A DNA stretch of 64,000 bases from Halorubrum sp. CBA1229 (GTDB lineage: Archaea; Halobacteriota; Halobacteria; Halobacteriales; Haloferacaceae), in contig NZ_CP054585.1 of assembly GCF_003721435.2 (NCBI RefSeq), positions 2,480,001-2,544,000 on the forward strand, written 5' to 3'. The notes beneath the pieces were generated by a model that made no database searches, was not told the origin of the DNA, and was given only the letters and a program-made list of their open reading frames with translations. This document shows positions 17,982 through 26,133 of the stretch, piece by piece. The translations under genes and the position numbers were made by a program. Each line of letters starts with the position of its first letter. Position 1 is the stretch's first letter.

Positions 17982-18056
17982 GGGCTGGTGGTCTAGCTAG
18001 GTTATGACGGCTCCTTCACACGGAGCAGGCCGGCGGTTCGAATCCGCCCCAGCCCA
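17982..18056 (+). tRNA. tRNA-Val(CAC)
   Basis: Acceptor GGGCTGG pairs with CCAGCCC; the anticodon arm GCTCC/GGAGC encloses TTCACAC with anticodon CAC, reading GUG. The T arm is GGCGG TTCGAAT CCGCC. CCA is not encoded. It is the second valine tRNA within 3 kb. A near-copy of its 3' end occurs 46 bases downstream. Confidence 0.95.
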
Positions 18057-18101
18057 TTTCTGTCGACGCCGCAATCGCGAGCGACAGCGAGCCGAGCGAC
18101 C

Positions 18102-18125
18102 GCGGTTCGAATCCGCCCCAACCCA
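18102..18125 (+). repeat. Orphan tRNA 3'-end fragment (possible att remnant)
   Basis: These 24 bases repeat the T arm and acceptor end of a valine tRNA without the rest of the gene. The acceptor half matches tRNA-Val(GAC) (CCAACCCA) while the T loop matches tRNA-Val(CAC) (TTCGAAT). Only 45 bases separate it from the intact tRNA-Val(CAC). Such partial duplicates are typical scars of integration at tRNA genes, but no integrase is nearby. Confidence 0.6.
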
Positions 18126-18397
18126 GACGCCCACCGCGTTCGTGTGAAGTGGTAACGCCCATGGCGGGGAGGTTCTCGCCTTGCCCACTCGGTAATTCGC
18201 TAAGTCACCGGCGACTTCCAGTCCGACGTTCGCCGCCGACTGCAACGACGGGGTATCCGGTCGATACCAAAAACGGCCGCCGATGCGGGCATACGCGCCC
18301 GCCGTCCGCTATCGACGTCTCCCTGCCGACCGCCCTCGATCCGCGGGGCGAGGGCGCTCCCTTCTAGGCTGCCCCGGCTGCCTATCGGAAGGCGTCG

Positions 18398-18658
18398 TCA
18401 CGCGTCGTCGACGATGACGCACCCGTCGCTACGGACGGTCACGTCGTAGCCCACGTGGGCGAACGAAACCGTCACCGGACTCGAGTCGGATGCGCTCATA
18501 CAGAGGTCGTTGAGCGACTCCGGGTCGACCGTCTCGGCGAGGATCGGAATCTCGTCCGTATCGACGTCTTCGGCGTCGCTCACCGCCTTAATGACACCGA
18601 CCACGGGAGATACGTCGCTCCAGTCGTATCGTCTGCTGACGAGAGGGCTGCTGCTCAT
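18398..18658 (-). CDS. HalOD1 output-domain protein
   Basis: An 86-residue stand-alone HalOD1 domain, a small alpha/beta module widespread in haloarchaea and thought to act as an output domain of signalling systems. The pattern VSPVVGVIKAVSDAEDVD, EIPILAETVDPESLNDLC and a C-terminal beta strand VTVRSDGCVIV fits the family. It is a single gene; an AT-rich leader with CCTATTATGA (18714-18723) lies upstream. Its partner is not encoded nearby. Confidence 0.85.
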   Translation of the reverse strand: MSSSPLVSRRYDWSDVSPVVGVIKAVSDAEDVDTDEIPILAETVDPESLNDLCMSASDSSPVTVSFAHVGYDVTVRSDGCVIVDDA

Positions 18659-19044
18659 GTTATTGATCGGTCGATCCGGACGGGGAAACTGCCAATCTGC
18701 GCGTAATTCGTCTCATAATAGGTGTAATTGAAATTAGTCGAACATAGGTTTGACGGATCCGGCTTGATCTTCGAGGATTCCCGTCGGTAGTCGACCCTGC
18801 CCGGGACGACGGGGACCGGGTGATCGGGCAGGGTCGCGTTTCCGGTGATCGGTGGGGAGATTGAGAGCGATCTCCGGCTGATCAGCGACGGCACCAGAGG
18901 GTGAGCCCGCGGCGTCGCGGCGAGACCGCTGCGGAGCGCGCCGAGGCGGTCTCGATTCGGGCCGCCCCCCGTCGAATCCAGCAGCCCCCGCCGGGTCTCT
19001 CGGCCTTTTATACGCGTGTCTGCTAACACCGACCCGCTCGGGCC
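18659..19044. other. 386-base intergenic region with three inverted repeats
   Basis: It separates the divergent HalOD1 and MFS genes. The first 110 bases are AT-rich and probably hold the HalOD1 promoter. Then come three possible hairpins: 18793-18803 with 18835-18845 (11 bp), 18866-18871 with 18880-18885 (6 bp) and 18921-18929 with 18946-18954 (9 bp). A TATA-like CTTTTATACG near 19007-19016 precedes the MFS gene. No convincing ORF is seen. A leader or small RNA is possible. Confidence 0.5.
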
Positions 19045-20334
19045 ATGGCCCTCGGCAACTCGGTGCGCCTCCTGCGCGACGCGGAGTTCGCGTCGCTGGC
19101 CGGCACCGCCTTCGCGCGCAGTCAGGCGTACTCGACGATCCTCATCGCGCTGGCGCTGTACGCGGATCTGTTCGGCACCACCGGGTTCGTCGAGGGCCTG
19201 TTCGGCACCGCCTTCGCGGTCGTCCAGCTGGTCGTCGTGCTCCCGCTCGGGCGCGCGGTCGACACCGGGAACGCGAAGCGGTACCTGCTCGCCGGCTTCC
19301 TGGTCAACGTCGCCGTCTTCGTCGGCTTCGCGTTCGTGAGCAGTCCGGTCCACGTGATCCTGGTCCGGATGGTGCAGGGCCTCGGCGCGAGCCTGCTGTG
19401 GATCACGGGCACGACGGTCATCGGCGAGATCAGCCCCGACGACGACCAGGGGCTCTGGCTCGGCTCGTACAACCAGTTCGCCTCCGTTTCGTCGCTCGCG
19501 GGCGACCTGCTCGGGGGATACCTCCTGTACGCCTACGGGTTCACCGAGGCGTACGCGGTCCTCTCGCTGTTCACGCTCGGCGCGTTCCTGCTGGTGTGGC
19601 GCTTTCTGCGCGACAACCCCGGCGGGCGGACGGACCCGGCGGAGGCCGGCGGGGTCGAGACGTTCCGGTCGCTGCTCGCGCTCCCGATGCTCCGGTCGCT
19701 GGTCGTCTTCCGGTTCACGTTCAGCGTCGGCAAGATGGCCGTGATCATCTTCCTCCCCATCTACGCGCGGACGGCGTTCGGCATCTCGGCGTTCGCCATC
19801 GGCTGGATCATGGCCGGCGGGAAGGCGACGAAGGCGGTCACGCAGGGATTCGTCGGCGGGCTCACCGACCGGTACGGCCGCCGCCACGGGTTCGTCGCGC
19901 TCGGCGCGCTGCTGTACGGCGTCGGCACCGCGGCGGTTCCGCTCGCGGCGTACTTCGAGGGGACGGTGACGCCGGTGACGGTGTCGTACCTCGGCGACTC
20001 GCAGACGCTCGGGGGCGCCTTCTTCGCGCTGTTCGGCGCCTACTCGCTGCTCGGCGTCGCCGACTCGATCCGCCTGCCGGCGAGCATGTCGCTGTTCGTC
20101 GACGAGGGCGAGCGCCGCGACTCGGTCGCGAGCGCCATGTCGCTGCGCTCCATCTCCTGGAAGGTGGGACAGGTCGTCGGCCCCGTCATCGTCGGGACCA
20201 CGATGGACTTCACGACCACGGAGACCGGGTTCCTGCTCGCGGCCGGGTTCATCGCCTTCGCGACGACGCTGTTCGTTCTCCAGGCCCGCCGCGCGGCCGC
20301 GACGGGGGTCCCGGCGGGCCGGACCGCCGACTGA
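19045..20334 (+). CDS. MFS transporter
   Basis: A 429-residue major facilitator with about 12 helices in two halves. The cytosolic loop motif after helix 2 is PLGRAVDTGNAKR, and its counterpart in the second half is GLTDRYGRRHG, both classic MFS motif A variants. The substrate is unknown; the drug-efflux or sugar-exporter-like subfamilies are the nearest in appearance. It is monocistronic, with a TATA-like box about 30 bases upstream of the ATG. Confidence 0.9.
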   Translation: MALGNSVRLLRDAEFASLAGTAFARSQAYSTILIALALYADLFGTTGFVEGLFGTAFAVVQLVVVLPLGRAVDTGNAKRYLLAGFLVNVAVFVGFAFVSSPVHVILVRMVQGLGASLLWITGTTVIGEISPDDDQGLWLGSYNQFASVSSLAGDLLGGYLLYAYGFTEAYAVLSLFTLGAFLLVWRFLRDNPGGRTDPAEAGGVETFRSLLALPMLRSLVVFRFTFSVGKMAVIIFLPIYARTAFGISAFAIGWIMAGGKATKAVTQGFVGGLTDRYGRRHGFVALGALLYGVGTAAVPLAAYFEGTVTPVTVSYLGDSQTLGGAFFALFGAYSLLGVADSIRLPASMSLFVDEGERRDSVASAMSLRSISWKVGQVVGPVIVGTTMDFTTTETGFLLAAGFIAFATTLFVLQARRAAATGVPAGRTAD

Positions 20335-20422
20335 GCCCCGCAGGGCGTCGCTCCCGCGTCGCCGAGCGCCCCGCCGGGGCGGCCACCGGTATTTAGGGAC
20401 TTCGCGGCCTACCGGCTCCCCG

Positions 20423-20851
20423 ATGTCGGGATACGCCAAATACGTCGACGGGCTCGTGCACGAACAGACCCAGACCGAGGGCGACGGCGTCGACCTGACG
20501 GTCGCCGAGGTGTACGAGCTCACCGGACCGGGACGCGTCGACTTCGGCGGGGGCGAGCTCGAGGCCGCCGCCACCGAGCCGCACGAGCGCGAGAAGCGCT
20601 CCCCGGACGACGAGTACGGGTGGTGGTCGCTCGACCCCGGCACGTACCTCGTCGAGTACAACGAGTCGATCGCCGGGGGCGACCTGCGGCTCACCGTCCA
20701 GACGCGGGACGCCCTGCTGGAGCGGGGCGCGTTCCACCCGACGCTTCACGTCACGTCGCTCCCGCGGGTCCCCCTGTCGGTCGGCGGGGACGGGATCCGC
20801 ATCAAGGAGAACGCTCGCATCTCGACCGTCGTCGACGCCGACCCGGCGTGA
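20423..20851 (+). CDS. dUTPase/dCTP-deaminase-like fold protein
   Basis: A 142-residue protein resembling the dCTP deaminase/dUTPase superfamily: GVDLTVAEVYEL (S/G-VD-L motif), WWSLDPGTYLVEYNESI (strand that carries the usual PGxF/Y-L signature) and TRDALLERGAFHPTLHVT. The canonical dUTPase Tyr/Arg motif is not clear. It may hydrolyse dUTP to keep uracil out of DNA or be a non-catalytic relative. A GGTATTTAGG box lies about 30 bases before the ATG. Fragments of its 3' end recur downstream as tandem repeats. Confidence 0.75.
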   Translation: MSGYAKYVDGLVHEQTQTEGDGVDLTVAEVYELTGPGRVDFGGGELEAAATEPHEREKRSPDDEYGWWSLDPGTYLVEYNESIAGGDLRLTVQTRDALLERGAFHPTLHVTSLPRVPLSVGGDGIRIKENARISTVVDADPA

Positions 20852-20898
20852 GCCGTCAGCGCCAGCGTGAGTCGTCCGCGCCGGCGCGAGTCGTCCGC

Positions 20899-20980
20899 GT
20901 CACCGTCGACGGCGACCCGACGTGAGCCGTCCACGCCGGGTCACCGTCGACGGCGACCCGACGTGAGCCGTCCACGCCGG
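20899..20980 (+). repeat. Perfect 2 x 41-bp tandem repeat
   Basis: Two identical 41-base units lie at 20899-20939 and 20940-20980. Each resembles the last codons and stop of the upstream dUTPase-like gene (20825-20865), including CGACCCGACGTGAGCCGT against the gene's CGACCCGGCGTGAGCCGT. This is most simply a recent slip duplication of a gene end. Confidence 0.85.
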
Positions 20981-21046
20981 CGTCGGCGGCTCGATCCGCC
21001 TCGCGCCGCCGTCAGACCTTAGCCCGCCGCGCCCGCGGGATCTGCC

Positions 21047-22537
21047 ATGGACTCGCACACCGGATTCCACTCGCTCCGCGAGGAGACCGCCGCGTCGCTT
21101 CCGGTGCGCGGCGACCTGCCCGCGTGGCTTCGGGGGAGCCTGATCCGGAACGGTCCCGGGGCGTTCTCGTTCCCGGACGGGAGCGACGTCGACCACTGGT
21201 TCGACGGGCTCGCGATGCTGTACCGGTTCACGTTCGACCCGGGAGACGGCGCCGGATCGGTGACGGGAGGCGACACCGACGTCGTCCACTACCGCAACCG
21301 CTTCCTCCGTTCTGACGCGTACGAGGCGGCGACGAGCGGCGAGTTCGAGGGCGGCTTCGCCACCGGCGAGACGACGCTCCGCTCGCGGCTGGCGACGTTC
21401 CTCGCCGAGCCGTACGACAACGCGAACATCGTCGCCGAGCGGGTCGGCGACGCGTACGTCGCGCTGACCGAATCGCCGCGCGGCGTCGGCTTCGATCCGA
21501 ACACGCTCGAAACGACGGGTCACGTCGACCGCGACGGCGACGCCCCGAGCGGCCAGCTCTCGTGTGCGCACTTCAAGCGCGACCCGGCGACGGGCGCGCT
21601 CGTCACCGTCGACACCGAGTTCGGGCGCGCGAGCCGGTACCACGTCACCGCGTGGACCCCGGAGGGGGACCGGCGCCACGTCGGCAGCGTCGACACCGAC
21701 CGGCCGGCGTACATGCACAGCTTCGCGCTCACGCCGCGGTACGTCGTGTTGACCGAGTTCCCGCTCCGGCTCGACCCGCGCCGGTTCCTGAAGCCGGGCC
21801 GGCAACCCCCGTTCATCGAGCAGTTCGAGTGGGAGCCCGAGCGCGGGACTCGGATCGTCGTGCTGGACCGGACGACGGGCGACGTCGTCGCGGAGCCGAC
21901 CGCGGACCCGCTGTTCGGCTTCCACCACGTCAACGCCTTCGAACGGAAGGGCGGGGCGGAGATCGTCTTCGACCTGGAGACGATCCCGGACGCGACCGCG
22001 ATCGACTCGCTGTACCTGGAAAACGTCCGCGCCGGCGAGATGGGCGCCATGGCCGGTCGGATCGACCGGTTCACGGTCGATCTCGGGACGACGACCGGAG
22101 CGGGGAGGTACGCGGGCGGCGACGCGACGGTCTCCCGCGAGACCCTCTACGACGACGGCAGCGCGCTGCCGACCGCGTCGCCCGCGCGGTGGTGTCGCGA
22201 GCACCGGTACGTCTACGCGATGGGCATGGACACCCCGGTCACCGAGTGGGCCCGACGCGTCGTGAAGCTGGACGCCGAGGCGGGGACCGTGGAGACGTTC
22301 GACGCGGGCGGCGACTACTTCGGCGAGCCGATCTTCGTCCCGGCGCCCGACGGCGAGCGCGAGGACGACGGCGTCGTGCTGACGGTCGCACTCGACGTCG
22401 ACACCGAGCGCTCGCGCCTGCTCGTCCTCGACGGCGAGACGTTCGCGGAGCGCGCCCGAGCGACGCTGCCGTACGCGCTCCCGTTCGACTTCCACGGCCG
22501 GTATTTCCCGGAACTCCGCGCGGCGTCGGGCGGGTGA
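21047..22537 (+). CDS. Carotenoid cleavage oxygenase
   Basis: A 496-residue member of the RPE65/carotenoid oxygenase family, a seven-bladed propeller with a non-haem iron held by four histidines. All four are visible: H175 (CAHFKRD), H224 (YMHSFAL), H293 or H294 (FHHVNAF) and H483 (DFHGRYF). The N-terminal GSLIRNGPG is characteristic. It may cleave beta-carotene or an apocarotenoid; no rhodopsin or carotenoid gene is nearby, so a retinal role is only a guess. Length is normal. Confidence 0.94.
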   Translation: MDSHTGFHSLREETAASLPVRGDLPAWLRGSLIRNGPGAFSFPDGSDVDHWFDGLAMLYRFTFDPGDGAGSVTGGDTDVVHYRNRFLRSDAYEAATSGEFEGGFATGETTLRSRLATFLAEPYDNANIVAERVGDAYVALTESPRGVGFDPNTLETTGHVDRDGDAPSGQLSCAHFKRDPATGALVTVDTEFGRASRYHVTAWTPEGDRRHVGSVDTDRPAYMHSFALTPRYVVLTEFPLRLDPRRFLKPGRQPPFIEQFEWEPERGTRIVVLDRTTGDVVAEPTADPLFGFHHVNAFERKGGAEIVFDLETIPDATAIDSLYLENVRAGEMGAMAGRIDRFTVDLGTTTGAGRYAGGDATVSRETLYDDGSALPTASPARWCREHRYVYAMGMDTPVTEWARRVVKLDAEAGTVETFDAGGDYFGEPIFVPAPDGEREDDGVVLTVALDVDTERSRLLVLDGETFAERARATLPYALPFDFHGRYFPELRAASGG

Positions 22538-22605
22538 GGTCGGACCGCGGTGACGCCCGCCGCCGGAGCGACCACCGTTTTCACCCGGCGGTCCGTAGCG
22601 CGGGT

Positions 22606-23325
22606 ATGACTCGCACGGCAGTCGTCGCCGGGGTCGGTCCCGGACTCGGGGAATCGCTCGCGCGGAAGTTCGCGGCGGAGGGCTGTCGGGTGGCCCTCTT
22701 CGCCCGCTCGACGGAGTACATCGAGGAGCTCGCGGCCGACCTCCCCGACCCCGGTGAGGGGCTGGCGGTCACGACCGACCTGACCGACGTCAGGGCGATC
22801 CGGGACGGTTTCGAGACGGTGCGCGAGGCGTTCGGACCGGTGGACGTCCTCGTCAACCACGCGAGCGCGGCGTCGTGGACCGGGCTCATGGACACGAGCG
22901 TCGAGGAGTTCGAAGAGGCGTGGGCGGTCAACGGGCGCGGCGCGTTCGTCTGCTCGCAGGAGGCCGTCGACGACATGCTCGAGACCGGCGGCGGCACGGT
23001 GATCTTCACCGGCGCGACCTCGGCGGTCCGGAGCCGCGGCGGCGCGATCGGGTTCACGGCCGCGAAGTTCGCCGCCCGCGGGATGGCGATGGACATCGCG
23101 CAGGAGTTCGGCGGCGACGGCGTGCACGTCGCGCACGTCGTCATCGACGGCCAGATCGACTCGCCCGGCGCCCGCGAGCGCGACCCGGACCGCGAGGCAG
23201 AGACGTTCCTCGATCCCGACGAGCTGGCCGAGACGTACTGGCACCTGGTCGAGCGGGACGACGTCGGGACGCAGCCGTTCGAGGTCCACGTCACGAACGG
23301 GCCGAACCCCTCGGAGTTTATTTAA
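22606..23325 (+). CDS. Short-chain dehydrogenase-like protein with Phe for catalytic Tyr
   Basis: A 239-residue SDR Rossmann protein: TAVVAGVGPGLGESLARKF (4-22) binds the nucleotide, VDVLVNHASA is the NAG-like motif, and GATSAV holds the catalytic Ser region. The active-site YxxxK reads GFTAAKFA, so the proton-donating Tyr is Phe while Lys remains. This substitution occurs in some SDR subfamilies; ordinary dehydrogenase activity is doubtful. A CCGTTTTCACC box lies 22-30 bases upstream. It ends 21 bases from the convergent ABM gene, with TTTATTTAAAAAAG across its stop. Confidence 0.86.
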   Translation: MTRTAVVAGVGPGLGESLARKFAAEGCRVALFARSTEYIEELAADLPDPGEGLAVTTDLTDVRAIRDGFETVREAFGPVDVLVNHASAASWTGLMDTSVEEFEEAWAVNGRGAFVCSQEAVDDMLETGGGTVIFTGATSAVRSRGGAIGFTAAKFAARGMAMDIAQEFGGDGVHVAHVVIDGQIDSPGARERDPDREAETFLDPDELAETYWHLVERDDVGTQPFEVHVTNGPNPSEFI

Positions 23326-23346
23326 AAAAGGGCCGCGAGCCCTCCG

Positions 23347-23652
23347 TCAGAGCTCCAGTTCGTCCGCCGACTCGATCTCGAACCGAGTGACCTCCGGCTC
23401 ACCGGCGAGGAGGTCGGGGAGCGCCGCCTCGAACGCTTGGAAGTGGTCGGTCTTGGAGTGCGCCTCGAAGGCGGCCTCGTCCTCGTACCGCTCGAAGAAC
23501 CGCACCACGTTGGGGTCGTCGACGTCGGTGGTCGGTCGGTACTCGATCATCCCGGGCTCGGCGCGAGACTTCTCGGCGAGCTCGGCGATCAGATCGAGCG
23601 CCTCGTCGCGCTTGTCGGGGTCGAGCGGGAAGACGGCGTGGAGAACTATCAT
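23347..23652 (-). CDS. Antibiotic biosynthesis monooxygenase (ABM) domain protein
   Basis: A 101-residue ferredoxin-like alpha/beta domain. It starts MIVLHAVFPLDPDKRDEAL and contains RAEPGMIEYRP, RFFERYEDEAAFEAHSKTDHF and a C-terminal strand, the full ABM/YgiN pattern. Members oxidise quinones or degrade small aromatic or haem-like molecules, often as dimers. The start at 23652 is chosen by homology; CCTTTTATTAC at about -30 supports it. Confidence 0.9.
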   Translation of the reverse strand: MIVLHAVFPLDPDKRDEALDLIAELAEKSRAEPGMIEYRPTTDVDDPNVVRFFERYEDEAAFEAHSKTDHFQAFEAALPDLLAGEPEVTRFEIESADELEL

Positions 23653-23722
23653 CGCGGTCGTCGTTGGTCGACCGCGAGTAATAAAAGGAGGCTCGATTGC
23701 CGTTCCGTTCGACTCGACGGAA

Positions 23723-23977
23723 TCACTGCTTGCGGTGCGGTGCCGATAACGGGTCCCGATCGCTGAGGACCGAGTCACGCATGTCGGGCCCGGAGATGTG
23801 ACTGACGCCGACTATCAGCGAGATGGTCATGAGCGCTAACAGCCCCGCCACGGCGAGGAAGAACCCCGTCACGCCGATGGTGACGAGGAGCGACACCCCC
23901 AGTAGCTCACCGCTGATCGCGACGAGGAACGCGAGTACCGTGAGTCCGAGCGCTCGGTCTTGAGATTTCGTTGTCAT
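23723..23977 (-). CDS. Small membrane protein (84 aa)
   Basis: An 84-residue protein with two transmembrane segments (about 13-32 and 35-57), a basic N-terminus MTTKSQDR and a polar C-terminus. No family is recognised. The start at 23977 has a GACTTAACTCC box about 27 bases upstream; codons further upstream read across that promoter and are not credible. Confidence 0.65.
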   Translation of the reverse strand: MTTKSQDRALGLTVLAFLVAISGELLGVSLLVTIGVTGFFLAVAGLLALMTISLIVGVSHISGPDMRDSVLSDRDPLSAPHRKQ

Positions 23978-24150
23978 CTGTATCACTTGTACCCGAACGG
24001 AGTTAAGTCGCACCCGACACCTGCCGTTATGTCTCACGTTGCCACACGGCACAAAGTCGGGCTCCCGACGGCGCCGTCACGGGCGGCTCCGAACCGTGCC
24101 GTCACGGGCGGCTCCGAACCGCGCCACGCCCGGGACCGGGTCGTCGACGA

Positions 24151-24591
24151 TCAGTCGATCCGAACGAGGACCCAGCCGAAAAGCAGCGGGGAGACGAGCA
24201 GCGCGATCGGGACCGCGATCCAGACCTGTCCCGCGAACACGTTGTACTGACCGACCGTGACCGACACCGGCGTCCCTTCGACGTACCCGACGACGAACTC
24301 GAACCCGACGGTGAGCACCGTCCAGAGCACTCCGATACCGACGAGCTCGGCCGGTCCGTACTCGATCGGCGTCCGCGAGAAGTAGGCCAGCGAGACGAGG
24401 AGTATCGCGGCCACTAGGAGCGCCGTACTCACCACGTGTCCGGGGTAGTCGCCGAGGCGGGGAATGAGAACGACCTCTCGGAACCCGCCGTTGAGGACGG
24501 CGACGACCGCCATCACCGCCCAGACGCCCAGCGGGTACAGAAACGCCCGCGGTCGGATCGGTCCCGCTTCCGACGTGAGCATGAGTCCCAT
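24151..24591 (-). CDS. Four-helix membrane protein of unknown function
   Basis: A 146-residue protein with four predicted helices (about 20-36, 54-76, 84-105 and 121-143) and the charged loops FSRTPIEYGP and GYVEGTPVS. The start at 24591 is preferred over ATGs at 24618 and 24582 because GGCGGAG, a good ribosome binding site, lies six bases before it. The fold and function are not recognised. Confidence 0.65.
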   Translation of the reverse strand: MGLMLTSEAGPIRPRAFLYPLGVWAVMAVVAVLNGGFREVVLIPRLGDYPGHVVSTALLVAAILLVSLAYFSRTPIEYGPAELVGIGVLWTVLTVGFEFVVGYVEGTPVSVTVGQYNVFAGQVWIAVPIALLVSPLLFGWVLVRID

Positions 24592-24715
24592 CCGCGTATC
24601 TCCGCCGTGAGACAGCAAAGCTGTGCGAGGAGATTCTCCGAAGATGAGAGCGACTCCGATCGTCGGCGAGCGCGTCCTGCATCAGCCTTTTCAGTATCCT
24701 TCACAAAAATTAAAT

Positions 24716-25000
24716 ATGGATATCGAGACGGCCTTGACCGATGTCTGTGACCACCAGTACCCCGTCGCGTTCGACACCGTCGTCGAAGAGTGCGACGAGG
24801 GCGTCGTCGAGTTCGCGAACGGGGAGTCGATGCCGCTGGAGGACATCCTCGACGTCGTCGACGACGACCCCGACGCCTTCCGGTCGGAAGCGGAACTGGA
24901 GAAGTTCGTCACCTCGCTGCTCCCCGAGGACGCGGTCGGACGGAAGGGATACGACGACCGCGGGAGCGCCGCCACCGAGTCTGACGCGACCTCGTTCTGA
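24716..25000 (+). CDS. DUF5789-like small acidic protein
   Basis: A 94-residue, very acidic cytosolic protein of a haloarchaeal family I associate with DUF5789. Its pattern is YPVAFDTVVEECDEGVVEF, then ILDVVDDDPDAFRSEAELEKFV, then a short glycine tail. Function is unknown. The start at 24716 is preceded by an AT-rich run (CACAAAAATTAAAT) and TTTTCAGTATCC at 24688-24699. It is convergent with the DsrE gene. Confidence 0.75.
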   Translation: MDIETALTDVCDHQYPVAFDTVVEECDEGVVEFANGESMPLEDILDVVDDDPDAFRSEAELEKFVTSLLPEDAVGRKGYDDRGSAATESDATSF

Positions 25001-25042
25001 CCGCTCCGAGACGCCGACGCGGCCGTCGACGCCTCCGGCCGT

Positions 25043-25399
25043 TCAGAACGTGATGATCTCGTAGTCGTCGTCGACGAGCGAGCGGATGCTCGGGTGCCCG
25101 TCGTACTCGTCGAGCGTGACGAGCCCGGAGTCGGCCACGGTGTCCTCGACGCCGAACGCGCCGGAACAGAAGTCACAGACCGCGGCGTCGTCGCGGACCG
25201 CCTGGTAGAGCTCGTGGTAATCGCTCTCCTCGTCCTCCAGTTCCGGGATCCACTGGGTCCCGGCGCCGTCGAAGATCAGTTCCAACTCGTCGTCGTCGTT
25301 CTCGGCGAACTCCTTGGCCGCTTCGAGCGCGTTCGCGAGGCGGCCGTAGTCGGCGTGCGATTCGTTGCCGGCGAGAATCACGACTGCTGCGTTTGCCAT
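25043..25399 (-). CDS. DsrE-family protein
   Basis: A 118-residue DsrE/F-like alpha/beta domain. The family is marked by AVVILAGNESHADYGRLANALEAAKEF at the N-terminus, LIFDGAGTQW and VCDFCSGAFGV, which supplies a Cys pair (CDFC) near residue 74. DsrE proteins carry sulfur as persulfide or act as small peptide-binding partners. A TTATAAAT box lies only about 10-18 bases before the ATG, which is too close for a leaderless start and so does not clearly belong to this gene. Confidence 0.88.
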   Translation of the reverse strand: MANAAVVILAGNESHADYGRLANALEAAKEFAENDDDELELIFDGAGTQWIPELEDEESDYHELYQAVRDDAAVCDFCSGAFGVEDTVADSGLVTLDEYDGHPSIRSLVDDDYEIITF

Positions 25400-25517
25400 C
25401 GTGCTCAGTTATAAATGAGGTTCATACAAAACCCATCCGCGGATGTGTGTCCGTGATACCGACTCGGTATGAGATGACGTATCACCGGCGGCCGGGCGCC
25501 GCCAGCAGCCGGGCGCC

Positions 25518-26090
25518 TCACGGGCAGTCCGTCGCGTCGAACGAGCGCGGGTCTGACCCCTGATCGACCCCGCGTACCGCCTCCGCGTCGAGATCGACCA
25601 GGGCGGCGACCCCGCCGTACCCGTGCGTCTGATCGTGTCCGCGGACGACGACGCAGGTCGCGTCGTCGGGGACGGCGACCGTCTCGAGCCGCGTGAACGG
25701 CTGCTCCGAGTGCGCGTGGAGCAGGTCGCGCCGGCCGAGCCGCGTGCCGTCGAGCCGCTCGACCTGCCACCAGTCCGCGTACCCGTCCTCGCCGTCGTCG
25801 TCGTGGTGGAGCGTCACGTCGAACGCGTACCCGGCGTCGGCCGGCTCGAACGCCACGTCGACGACGTTCGCCTCTCGGAGGTCGAGCTCGGCGTCGATGG
25901 CTCCCGATCCGGCGTCCGCGTCGCTTTTGTCCGCCTCGTCCGCGTCGCCTTCGTCCGTCCCGTCGGAAGCACCGCCGTCTGCGGGGTCCGGTCCCGCGTC
26001 GTCCGCGCAGCCCGCGAGCGCGGCCAGCGCGCCGCCGGCGGCGGACGCGGTCAGAACTCGACGGCGGGAGACGCTCGGGAGGTCGGCCAT
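25518..26090 (-). CDS. Tat-exported lipoprotein of unknown function
   Basis: A 190-residue secreted protein. SRRRVLTAS is a twin-arginine motif and LAGC places the lipidated Cys at residue 28. An acidic, disordered Asp/Ala/Gly linker (29-70) leads to a compact beta-rich domain with LDLREANVVDVAFEPADAGYAFDVTLHHDDDGED. No enzyme motif is recognised. The start at 26090 fits the signal peptide, with ACGTATTGC at about -30. It runs in the same direction as the following helical membrane protein. Confidence 0.8.
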   Translation of the reverse strand: MADLPSVSRRRVLTASAAGGALAALAGCADDAGPDPADGGASDGTDEGDADEADKSDADAGSGAIDAELDLREANVVDVAFEPADAGYAFDVTLHHDDDGEDGYADWWQVERLDGTRLGRRDLLHAHSEQPFTRLETVAVPDDATCVVVRGHDQTHGYGGVAALVDLDAEAVRGVDQGSDPRSFDATDCP

Positions 26091-26133
26091 GCGTCTCGGT
26101 TCGACGGCGAGCCGCAATACGTCTTCGCCCGCG

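Noticed and set aside
18149-18367. 72-codon frame downstream of tRNA-Val(CAC)
   Set aside because: The composition is Pro/Arg-rich with no family resemblance or promoter, unlike acidic haloarchaeal proteins.
17982-18400. Integrated provirus or plasmid at the tRNA-Val gene
   Set aside because: Only a 24-base tRNA fragment is present; no integrase, no change in GC content and no cargo genes lie between the fragment and the next gene.
20899-20980. CRISPR array at the 41-base tandem repeat
   Set aside because: The two units are directly adjacent with no spacers, no cas genes nearby and only two copies.
20900-22495. Open frame of 531 codons antisense to the carotenoid oxygenase
   Set aside because: The sense strand has all four family histidines and a normal start; the antisense product is Arg/Val/Asp-rich and low complexity, a GC-bias shadow.
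21047-22537. Bacteriorhodopsin/retinal gene cluster suggested by the carotenoid oxygenase
   Set aside because: No opsin, phytoene or lycopene enzyme is nearby; the gene stands alone.
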